A stretch of 12,677 nucleotides of DNA from JBGTCY01 sp041748615 (GTDB lineage Bacteria; Bacteroidota; Bacteroidia; Chitinophagales; CAIOSU01): positions 1-12,677 of the forward strand of contig JBGTCY010000081.1 of assembly GCA_041748615.1 (NCBI GenBank). Direction: 5' to 3'. This document shows, in pieces, positions 7,166 to 12,677 of this stretch; the stretch's first letter is position 1; each line of letters starts with the position of its first letter. A program made the position numbers and the translations under genes. A model generated the notes under the pieces. It did no database searches, was not told the origin of the DNA, and saw only the letters and a program-made list of their open reading frames with translations.

Positions 7166-8824
7166 TCAATTCAACAGCAACTCTTTCGCACTTGCCAGCG
7201 CTTTGTCGGAATATTTCTCCCCGCCAATCATTTTCGCGATTTCTACTACACGTTCTTTGCCGCTCAGTTTTTTCAAACGGGTTACGGTTTTATCATCTTT
7301 ATCTTCTTTGTAAACATAATAATGCGAATCGCCAATCCGGGCAATCTGCGGCAGGTGCGTAATCGAAATCACCTGATGCGATTTGCCCAACTTTTCCATC
7401 AGTGTCCCGACCTTGATGGCGGTTTCTCCGGAAATTCCGGTGTCTATTTCATCAAAAATCAAAGTAGGCAATGATACGCCTTCGGCTAGCAGCGACTTTA
7501 ACACCAACATCAACCGCGATAATTCACCACCCGAAGCGATATTTTTCAATTCTTCCATGCGTCCGCCTTTATTGGCGGAAAACAAAAACGTGATTTTATC
7601 AAACCCGGTTTGCATGACTTTTTCGAAAGGTAATTTTTCGATGGCGATTTCAAATTGCGCGTTGGGCATTCCCACTTCGTGCAGCAACGTAATCACTTTC
7701 TTTTCAATGGAGGGTTTTTTCGCTTTACGGTTGGCATGTAATTCATCGCCAGATTCCGTCATTTCGGCTTTCAGCCGTTCCAATAATTTTCTTTTTTCCG
7801 TCAGTTCCGCGTCCAACGATTCAAAAGATTTGAGTTTGGCGTTTAGTGAATTCATCACCGCGATTAACTCATCCGTATTTTGCACCCGATGTTTTTGTTG
7901 CAGGCGATTGAGTTGGTTCAGCCGTTCATTCAACCGGTTGATTTTTTCTGCGTCATACACCACCGCGTCATTCAGAGCTTCAAGCTCGGATGTAATATCT
8001 TTTAATTCGATGAGCGCGCTGTCCACGCGATTGGCAGACTCCCCGATTTCAGTATTAAAAGAAGAAATACTTTTTAATTGAGTGTAAACTTCTCTGAGCA
8101 GGCTTAAAATAGAAGCATCGGAATTTTGAAGCGTGGCAGTAACCCTGTCAAGCGTATTGCGGATTTCCTCAGCGTTTTCCAAAGTATTCAACTCGCTTTC
8201 CACGATTTCCTGCTCCCCGGTTTGCAGGTCTGCTTCCGCCAGTTCATTGAATTGAAATTCAAGATAATCCTTGTCCGCGATGTGTTGATTTTGTTCAAGC
8301 AGTCGCTGAATTTCAGCTTCAATTTTTTTGTAAGCGAAATATTTTTCTCCGAAAATGGAAAGCGTTTTTTGATGCTGCACGAGCGCGTCCACCAGTTCTA
8401 ACTGAAATTGCGGATTATTCAGCGCCAGTGTTTCATGCTGCGAATGAAGATTAATGAGCTGCTCGCCCAATTGTTTCATGGCGGTCAAATTCACGGGCGT
8501 ATCATTGATGAACGACCTTGACTTTCCATTGGGCGCTATTTCCCTGCGGACGATGGTGAGCGGCTCTTCATCCAAATCATTTTCGCGGAAGAAATTTTTC
8601 AACTGTAGTTTGCTCACATCAAAGGTTCCTTCCACCACGCATTTTTTTTCTTTGTCCCAAAGTGATTTTGAATCCGCCCGCTGACCAAGGATGAGTGACA
8701 ATGCGCCAATGATGATGGATTTTCCCGCGCCTGTTTCACCAGTGATGACATTCAGGTTACCGGAAAAACTGACTTCAAGGCGGTCAATAATCGCGTAGTT
8801 GGTAATAACAAGTTTCTGAAGCAT
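7166..8824 (-). CDS. recN: DNA repair protein RecN
   Basis: A 552-residue SMC-like ATPase that acts in double-strand-break repair by recombination. The head is split across the chain. The N-terminal half has LVITNYAIIDRLEVSF and Walker A GETGAGKS (residues 29-36), followed by the RecN block LINLHSQHETL (H127-E131 region). The middle (about 150-400) is a charged coiled-coil arm rich in Glu, Leu, Lys and Gln. The C-terminal half has ABC signature SGGELSR (431-437), Walker B LIFDEIDTG (D458, E459) and the switch ISITHLPQIA. The length is normal for RecN and all motifs are intact. It is the last gene of the bamD-rpoZ-coaBC-porD run but is separated from porD by 156 bp, so it may also have its own promoter. 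None of the TAnnTTTG type is visible there. Confidence 0.97.
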   Translation of the reverse strand: MLQKLVITNYAIIDRLEVSFSGNLNVITGETGAGKSIIIGALSLILGQRADSKSLWDKEKKCVVEGTFDVSKLQLKNFFRENDLDEEPLTIVRREIAPNGKSRSFINDTPVNLTAMKQLGEQLINLHSQHETLALNNPQFQLELVDALVQHQKTLSIFGEKYFAYKKIEAEIQRLLEQNQHIADKDYLEFQFNELAEADLQTGEQEIVESELNTLENAEEIRNTLDRVTATLQNSDASILSLLREVYTQLKSISSFNTEIGESANRVDSALIELKDITSELEALNDAVVYDAEKINRLNERLNQLNRLQQKHRVQNTDELIAVMNSLNAKLKSFESLDAELTEKRKLLERLKAEMTESGDELHANRKAKKPSIEKKVITLLHEVGMPNAQFEIAIEKLPFEKVMQTGFDKITFLFSANKGGRMEELKNIASGGELSRLMLVLKSLLAEGVSLPTLIFDEIDTGISGETAIKVGTLMEKLGKSHQVISITHLPQIARIGDSHYYVYKEDKDDKTVTRLKKLSGKERVVEIAKMIGGEKYSDKALASAKELLLN

Positions 8825-8869
8825 GACTTGAAAAATGGAAGGTTAAGTTACAAATAATTCAGGATGTAT

Positions 8870-8923
8870 ATCGAGTGTAGTCGATTTTTGGAAGGAATGA
8901 GATGTACTCTCGGTTGATACCGA
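8870..8923. repeat. Two short inverted repeats in the porD-recN spacer
   Basis: ATCGA (8870-8874) and TCGAT (8881-8885) flank a 6-base loop and run into TTTT on the plus strand. TCGGT (8910-8914) and ACCGA (8919-8923) flank TGAT. On the transcribed minus strand neither is followed by a T-run, so they are poor terminators for porD. Chance formation is possible for stems of five pairs. Confidence 0.35.
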
Positions 8924-8980
8924 ATGTTTTACCGTTTCATTTTTCTAAAACATGAGTCGTTTCTGTATAAATAGCGGGAT

Positions 8981-9973
8981 TTACTGCTGCTTCATAATCT
9001 TCGCGTAGTTGGCGCTGTTGGTGGGGTCTGCTTTATAAAGCAACTGCACAGCGCTCGTTTTTTCATTGGGCGGAGCGCCTGAAAAAATATTGATTAACTC
9101 TTCAGATTTCGCATTGAAAAAAACACGGACCCCCATCGAGTTGGGAAACTCGGTTGCAACTTCACTTACTTTTCTCAACGCGTTGATAAGGACATGTCTG
9201 CCGTTTTTCGCATCCTGGTACATCACATCTAGTCCCAGACGGTGGTAGAGATAAAGTGATTCACGAATCGGGCTGAAGCGGGGATTGGTGAGATTGTCCA
9301 CAATCCAATAGCGGTTGCGGTCATTCTCAAAAGGTTTCCATCCGGGCGCAACTTCAGAGCTGAGGTTTGCCGGAACGGTGTTCACAATCGTTTGCGCTTT
9401 TTGATAAAAAAGACTACCGCCATTCAATGAATAAGTGTCATAATCCAAAGCGAGAATTACGAAAGCGTAAAAAGCCAGCATTGAAGTGAGGTTGGATAAA
9501 AAGTCATTTTCATTAAAATCCAGCGGCTGAAATTCATTGTATTCAAACACCCAGTCGCGGTCGGCATGGTTGAGCAGCACGGTGTTGTAATCACTGTTAT
9601 ATACCGGCCGTGATGCCTGGATATTCACCTGCGCGCGGAAGCGGTTTGAACCCATGTCTTCCGTGATGTTGATGAAAAAACTGCATTCGATTTTTTCTTC
9701 CTGACGAAAAATATCGCTGGTCCATTTGCGGTTGTTCATGAATTCGAAAATCGCGGAACGCAATGTTTCAAATACGCGCGGGTCGGTTGTTTGCGATTTC
9801 TGAGCGTTGATTTCTACGCGGCAGTTCAACTCCTGCGAAAAAACCACAGATTGATTGCCGCACAAAAAACAAACTGACAGCAGCAAAACAGCTAAACCGT
9901 TGAGTTGATTTTTTTTGAATGAGGAATAAATCGCTTCGGGCAAAGCGGTGGGTTGAGTTCCCGGGTTAACCAT
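8981..9973 (-). CDS. porD: Type IX secretion system protein PorD (DUF4835)
   Basis: A 330-residue exported protein of the DUF4835/PorD family, linked to T9SS function in Bacteroidota. The N-terminus has an unusually long n-region (about 25 residues to KKNQLNG) before the hydrophobic LAVLLLSVCFLCGNQSVVF and cleavage before QELNCRVEIN. The family marks follow: LNCRVEINAQK, FINNRKWT-like FMNNRKWTSDIF, IECSFFINITE, FRAQVNIQASRPVYNSDYNTVLLNHAD, SMLAFYAFVILALDYDT, WKPFE and RNRYWIVDNL. The start ATG lies inside the end of coaBC, giving an 8-bp overlap (AATGGTTAA context), so translation is probably coupled; this also explains the long n-region. The order coaBC-porD-recN is one I recall as widely shared in the phylum. 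Its molecular role in secretion is not established; it probably acts in the periplasm or outer membrane. Confidence 0.92.
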   Translation of the reverse strand: MVNPGTQPTALPEAIYSSFKKNQLNGLAVLLLSVCFLCGNQSVVFSQELNCRVEINAQKSQTTDPRVFETLRSAIFEFMNNRKWTSDIFRQEEKIECSFFINITEDMGSNRFRAQVNIQASRPVYNSDYNTVLLNHADRDWVFEYNEFQPLDFNENDFLSNLTSMLAFYAFVILALDYDTYSLNGGSLFYQKAQTIVNTVPANLSSEVAPGWKPFENDRNRYWIVDNLTNPRFSPIRESLYLYHRLGLDVMYQDAKNGRHVLINALRKVSEVATEFPNSMGVRVFFNAKSEELINIFSGAPPNEKTSAVQLLYKADPTNSANYAKIMKQQ

Positions 9974-11186
9974 TCATCAAAGTTATGATTTCGTCAATTA
10001 TGTCCCGCGCCACATCGGGTTTGCTTTTGAGGGAAAAGGATTTGGCGTCACCTTTTCTTTTCAGGATGGTGATTTTATTTGTGTCATACCCGAATCCCGC
10101 GCCTTTGTCGCGCAGCGAGTTGAGTACAATCATGTCTAAGTTTTTTCCGCTCAGTTTCTTTTTCGCGTTGTTCACTTCATCATCGGTTTCCAATGCGAAA
10201 CCGACCAGCAACTGGTTTTTCTTTTTCTTTTTTCCAAGACTGGCAAGAATATCAGGGTTTTTCACCAAATCAATATGCAAGCCGTCATCGTTTTTCTTGA
10301 TTTTCAATTTTGAAACCGAAACGGGTTTATAATCTGAAACCGCAGCCGCCATGATGGCAACATCGGCTTTCGGAAATAATTTCACCGAAGCCTCATACAT
10401 TTCTTCCGCACTGGAGACAGGAATTATTTTGATGGATTTCAATTCGGGATTAAATGAAGTAGGACCTTTCACGATGGTCACATCCGCCTGTAACGCGGCA
10501 AGTTCTTCCGCAAGTGCAAAACCCATTTTTCCGGTAGAGTGATTGCTGATATAACGCACCGGGTCAATGGATTCAATGGTGGGTCCCGCGGTGATGAGAA
10601 ATTTTTTGCCCTTCAGTTTGCCGTAATGGTCATCTCTTTTTTTTTGAATGGCAAACCATTTTTCAAGGTAAGCGATGATTTCTTCGGGTTCCGCCATTCT
10701 GCCTTCACCGGAAAGCCCGCTTGCCAACTCACCTGCATTTACCGGAATGATTTCATTGCCGAATCTGCGCAGGGTATTAACATTGAATTGTGTGGCAGGA
10801 TGCTTCCACATGTCGAGGTCCATTGCCGGGGCAAACGCGACCTGGCACTTTGCTGAAAGATACGTGGCAGTCAGCAGGTTGTCGCAAAAACCGGAAGCGC
10901 ATTTTGCAATCGTGTTGGCGGATGCCGGTGCGATTAAAAAAAAGTCAGCCCACAAGCCCAACTCCACATGACTGTTCCAGGTTGCTTCATCATTGGTGAA
11001 TGAGGTGAGCACCGGATTTTTTGACAGCGTGGAAAACGTGAGCGGATCAACAAAACCACAGGCTGAACCGGTCATGACAACCTTCACTTCAGCCCCGGCT
11101 TTCACCAGCAACCTGACTAAAAAAGCGCTCTTGTAAGCGGCAATGCTGCCGCACACTCCGAGCAGGATTTTTTTGCCGTGAAGCAT
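9966..11186 (-). CDS. coaBC: Bifunctional phosphopantothenoylcysteine decarboxylase / phosphopantothenate-cysteine ligase
   Basis: A 406-residue cytosolic enzyme catalysing two successive steps of coenzyme A synthesis. CoaB ligates cysteine to 4'-phosphopantothenate; CoaC, a flavoprotein, decarboxylates the product to 4'-phosphopantetheine. The CoaC domain (1 to about 185) has GVCGSIAAYKS, the active-site H73 in WNSHVELG, the FMN/substrate loop IAPASANTIAKCASG and PAMDLDMW. The CoaB domain (about 190-404) has KFLITAGPTIESIDPVRYISN, HSTGKMGFALAEE, AIMAAAVSDYKP and KNPDILASLG. Two CoaC positions differ from E. coli: D123 replaces N125 of PAMN, and S156 in GELASGLSGEGRM replaces C158. I recall the same variants in other Bacteroidota, so this is probably a lineage form and not damage. 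The gene starts 3 bp after rpoZ and overlaps porD by 8 bp. Confidence 0.97.
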   Translation of the reverse strand: MLHGKKILLGVCGSIAAYKSAFLVRLLVKAGAEVKVVMTGSACGFVDPLTFSTLSKNPVLTSFTNDEATWNSHVELGLWADFFLIAPASANTIAKCASGFCDNLLTATYLSAKCQVAFAPAMDLDMWKHPATQFNVNTLRRFGNEIIPVNAGELASGLSGEGRMAEPEEIIAYLEKWFAIQKKRDDHYGKLKGKKFLITAGPTIESIDPVRYISNHSTGKMGFALAEELAALQADVTIVKGPTSFNPELKSIKIIPVSSAEEMYEASVKLFPKADVAIMAAAVSDYKPVSVSKLKIKKNDDGLHIDLVKNPDILASLGKKKKKNQLLVGFALETDDEVNNAKKKLSGKNLDMIVLNSLRDKGAGFGYDTNKITILKRKGDAKSFSLKSKPDVARDIIDEIITLMNG

Positions 11187-11189
11187 GGA

Positions 11190-11519
11190 TTACTTCTGTT
11201 CAGATTCCGGCTCCCTGAAATAAATTTCACCTTCGAGAAACTCCTTGGTCGCGATGAGCGCGGGGTTGGGCAGCCTTTCGTAGTAGCGTGAAATTTCAAT
11301 TTGCTCGCGGTTTTCAAAAACCTCTTCGAGGTTGTCATTGGTAGAGGCGAACTCATTGAGTTTCGTATGCAGTTCTTCACGCGTTTTCAGGTTGATTTGG
11401 TTGGCGCGTTTTCCGATGACAGCGATTGAACGATACAAATTCCCCGATGGGCGGGTGATATCGTCCATATTCCGGGTTTCAATAAAAGGGTTCGTCACGT
11501 TGGGGTTATTCTTTTTCAT
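11190..11519 (-). CDS. rpoZ: DNA-directed RNA polymerase omega subunit, Bacteroidota type (Rpb6-like)
   Basis: A 109-residue protein matching the omega/Rpb6-like family of Bacteroidota. The diagnostic core is SGNLYRSIAVIGKRANQI (residues 25-42), the helix that in omega and Rpb6 clamps the C-terminus of the beta-prime subunit. It is followed by a charged helix, DNLEEVFENREQIEISRYYE and the tail PNPALIATKEFLEGEIYFREP, which is conserved in this phylum. It assists assembly and stability of RNA polymerase. The N-terminal 17 residues (KKNNPNVTNPFIETRNM) are low in hydrophobicity and probably disordered. It lies 9 bp downstream of bamD and 3 bp upstream of coaBC, clearly within the operon. There is no Shine-Dalgarno; the region before the ATG is AT-rich. 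Confidence 0.93.
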   Translation of the reverse strand: MKKNNPNVTNPFIETRNMDDITRPSGNLYRSIAVIGKRANQINLKTREELHTKLNEFASTNDNLEEVFENREQIEISRYYERLPNPALIATKEFLEGEIYFREPESEQK

Positions 11520-11528
11520 AGTATCAAT

Positions 11529-12335
11529 TTAATTTTTAAGTTTTTCAATGGAAGTGACTGTGGATTCATGAATTTGGCTGGCTTCTTTCATGAATTTACT
11601 TTCACGATACATGTATGTAAAATCTTTGTATGCTTCCTCCGCGGAAAGAAACCTTTCCATTTGTTTGGATGGAATGCTGTTGGATGCATACAGGTAGTAT
11701 GATTTCACTACCAAAAAGGATGCTTCTTCCGCGAAGCGTGTATCGGGGTAATTTCTCAACAACTGCTGATAGGAATTTGCCGCTGCCCGGTAATGCCCGG
11801 TTTTCAGATATAATCCCGCGTTTCTGAAAGCTTTGGTTTCTAATTTTTTTCTCAGGTTATCAATCAGCATATTACATTCATCAATGCGTTTGCTTTTCGG
11901 AAAAGCATTGATGAAAAGCTGTAATGCCATCATTCCTTTCTCTGTATAAGTTTGGTCAAGTTGAATTTCAGGAGACATCATATAGTAACAATACGAATAC
12001 ATGTATAAACTTTCTTCCGAATATTCACTGTTGGGATAGGAATCGTAAATATTTTTAAAATGAAAGGAAGCCACTAAATATTCCCCCTGGCGAAAATGGC
12101 AGTCAGCATATTGATAGTAAATATCGTCAATGCTTTTAGTGCCTTTGTAAACAGGAATCAATTCTTCAAAAAGCGGAATCGCTTTGACGCAATCGCCTTT
12201 TTCATAGTATTCATTGGCTTTCAAAAACTTCAATCCCGGGTCGCTGCTTTTCACTATTTTCTGATAGGAACTGCTGCACGACCACGAAAGAAAGAGGAAA
12301 ACCACTAATAATGTATTAAAGGCTGATTTTGACAC
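11529..12335 (-). CDS. bamD: Outer membrane assembly lipoprotein BamD (TPR protein)
   Basis: A 268-residue lipoprotein of the BamD/YfiO family, a component of the BAM complex that inserts beta-barrel proteins into the outer membrane. With the GTG at 12333-12335 as start, the N-terminus is MSKSAFNTLLVVFLFLSWSC: a normal lipoprotein signal with lipidated Cys20. A longer reading would start at TTG 12369-12371, but that TTG is part of the -33 promoter box and would add 12 residues before the signal, so I reject it. The mature part is TPR-like: LKFLKANEYYEKGDCVKAIPLFEEL, IYYQYADCHFRQGEYLVASFHFKNI, SLYMYSYCYY, FINAFPKSKRIDE, LYLKTGHYRAAANSYQQLLRNYPDT. The last is the classic BamD repeat. It heads the operon with rpoZ, coaBC and porD. 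The family is secure; the start is inferred. Confidence 0.9.
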   Translation of the reverse strand: MSKSAFNTLLVVFLFLSWSCSSSYQKIVKSSDPGLKFLKANEYYEKGDCVKAIPLFEELIPVYKGTKSIDDIYYQYADCHFRQGEYLVASFHFKNIYDSYPNSEYSEESLYMYSYCYYMMSPEIQLDQTYTEKGMMALQLFINAFPKSKRIDECNMLIDNLRKKLETKAFRNAGLYLKTGHYRAAANSYQQLLRNYPDTRFAEEASFLVVKSYYLYASNSIPSKQMERFLSAEEAYKDFTYMYRESKFMKEASQIHESTVTSIEKLKN

Positions 12336-12341
12336 GGGGTG

Positions 12342-12372
12342 CAAAGATAAAGGATTCCCACAGAACGCCAAA
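12342..12372 (-). promoter_or_regulatory. Strong Bacteroidota promoter for the bamD-rpoZ-coaBC-porD operon
   Basis: On the minus strand TTTG (12372-12369) is followed by exactly 19 bases and then TATCTTTG (12349-12342). This is a full match to the phylum's housekeeping consensus TTTG-N19-TAnnTTTG. Transcription would begin about 4-9 bases further on, at 12338-12333, which is at or just before the GTG I take as the bamD start. Confidence 0.8.
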
Positions 12373-12415
12373 TTGAGGGGGATATTGGGGTTCTATGATA
12401 AATTGAACAGTTGTT

Positions 12416-12436
12416 ATTCTCCGAGTATCGGAGAAT
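12416..12436. repeat. Perfect 9-bp stem hairpin upstream of bamD
   Basis: ATTCTCCGA (12416-12424) and its exact complement TCGGAGAAT (12428-12436) surround a GTA loop. It lies 126 bp past the stop of the upstream T9SS cargo gene and 44 bp before the bamD -33 box. No T-run follows on the minus strand (AACAAC), so it is not a standard intrinsic terminator. Confidence 0.75.
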
Positions 12437-12461
12437 CCCCTGCTGATTGCTAATCGTGTCT

Positions 12462-12480
12462 GGCGCAAGAATGATGCGCC
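12462..12480. repeat. 6-bp stem inverted repeat
   Basis: GGCGCA (12462-12467) and TGCGCC (12475-12480) flank a 7-base loop. It is the middle of three hairpins in the 12373-12561 spacer. The short stem alone would be unremarkable. Confidence 0.5.
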
Positions 12481-12520
12481 TGCCGTTTGCGTTTGCCTTC
12501 TTGTGCCTTTTCTTTTCGGC

Positions 12521-12537
12521 ATCCGCCTCTGGCGGAT
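12521..12537. repeat. 7-bp stem hairpin, GC-rich
   Basis: ATCCGCC (12521-12527) and GGCGGAT (12531-12537) flank TCT. It lies 25 bp past the stop of the T9SS cargo gene. On the minus strand it is followed by GCCGAAAAG, with no T-run. The form resembles small palindromes that recur in Bacteroidota intergenic DNA, as far as I recall. Confidence 0.6.
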
Positions 12538-12561
12538 CATGCGTTGGCATCAAATTTTTAT

Positions 12562-12677
12562 TCATTGCTTAATTATTTTTCCCCTCACCGGATGCTCGCT
12601 TTGCGATGGTAACATGGCATCATCAATAACAACCTCATAATAATAAATGCCTGCAGCAAGATGCGCAATACTCAAAT
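12562..12677 (-). CDS. C-terminus of a T9SS cargo protein with type A sorting domain (5' partial)
   Basis: The minus strand entering from the right edge has an open frame of 37 residues that stops at 12562-12564. It reads LSIAHLAAGIYYYEVVID, then a loop of about 13 residues, then GKIIKQ and stop. This is the last strand pair of the T9SS type A C-terminal sorting domain (pattern: L-x-x-G-[IV]-Y-x-Y, then GK-[IL]-[IV]-K-Q at the very end), which directs export by the T9SS and is removed at the cell surface. The loop before GKII is longer than the usual N-G turn. The rest of the protein, and so its function, lies outside the window. It reads towards bamD on the same strand but is separated by 189 bp holding hairpins and the bamD promoter. 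Confidence 0.85.
   Translation of the reverse strand, partial: LSIAHLAAGIYYYEVVIDDAMLPSQSEHPVRGKIIKQ

Noticed and set aside
7383..8081. Long plus-strand open frame opposite recN
   Set aside because: It is antisense to a full-length RecN with all motifs intact. Its serine- and asparagine-rich low-complexity composition is typical of a reverse-strand shadow.
12336..12371. TTG start giving a 280-residue BamD
   Set aside because: The TTG is inside the -33 box and the added residues precede an already complete lipoprotein signal.
12305..12565. 86-codon minus-strand frame spanning the spacer and the bamD start
   Set aside because: It contains the hairpins and the bamD promoter, overlaps the bamD signal sequence in another frame, and has no recognisable domain. 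Its ATG overlaps the preceding stop, but that is best explained by chance.
12471..12572. 33-codon plus-strand frame with a signal-peptide-like hydrophobic start
   Set aside because: It is very short, lies across a palindrome and antisense to the T9SS cargo 3' end, and lacks a promoter or ribosome binding site.
1..12677. CRISPR array, tRNA/rRNA, insertion sequence or defence system
   Set aside because: No regularly spaced repeats, no recognisable structural RNA, no transposase or defence domains were seen on either strand.

Overview
The window looks like a chromosomal housekeeping segment from a member of the Bacteroidota. Several independent signs agree: a PorP/SprF-family protein and PorD (both type IX secretion, T9SS), the C-terminal sorting signal of a T9SS cargo protein, a Bacteroidota-type RNA polymerase omega subunit, DUF4468 and small secreted beta-barrel-like proteins, the characteristic promoter form TTTG-N19-TAnnTTTG, and a near absence of Shine-Dalgarno sequences. 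I cannot fix the genus. I see no rRNA, tRNA, CRISPR array, insertion sequence, phage gene or defence system.

Left part (1-4230). A plus-strand run begins with the tail of an unidentified gene, overlaps a PPP-type metallophosphoesterase (71-754), and continues into elbB (773-1465). A minus-strand DUF4468 secreted protein (1488-2024) meets elbB tail to tail and diverges from gyrB (2266-4230) across a 241-bp promoter region.

Middle (4231-7165). After a 229-bp gap with no gene, three minus-strand genes encode exported proteins: a small outer-membrane beta-barrel candidate (4460-5059), a PorP/SprF-family T9SS protein (5155-6222) and a PsbP-like/DUF1795-like secreted protein (6433-6978). Two conspicuous inverted repeats flank the last gene: a hairpin at 6376-6427 and a 94-bp imperfect palindrome at 7032-7125 built from CAAAG-type repeats.

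Right part (7166-12677). A compact minus-strand cluster is read bamD, rpoZ, coaBC, porD, recN. Spacing is 9 bp, then 3 bp, then an 8-bp overlap, then a 156-bp gap before recN. It joins outer-membrane protein insertion (BamD), transcription (omega), coenzyme A synthesis (CoaBC), T9SS (PorD) and DNA repair (RecN). A textbook Bacteroidota promoter lies directly before it and implies that bamD begins at an internal GTG on an almost leaderless mRNA. Upstream are three short hairpins and the 3' end of a T9SS cargo gene.

The most notable observations are the bamD promoter/start arrangement, the 94-bp palindrome, the three-hairpin spacer before bamD, and the atypical residues at two CoaC positions. 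Nothing here convincingly amounts to a new multi-gene system.
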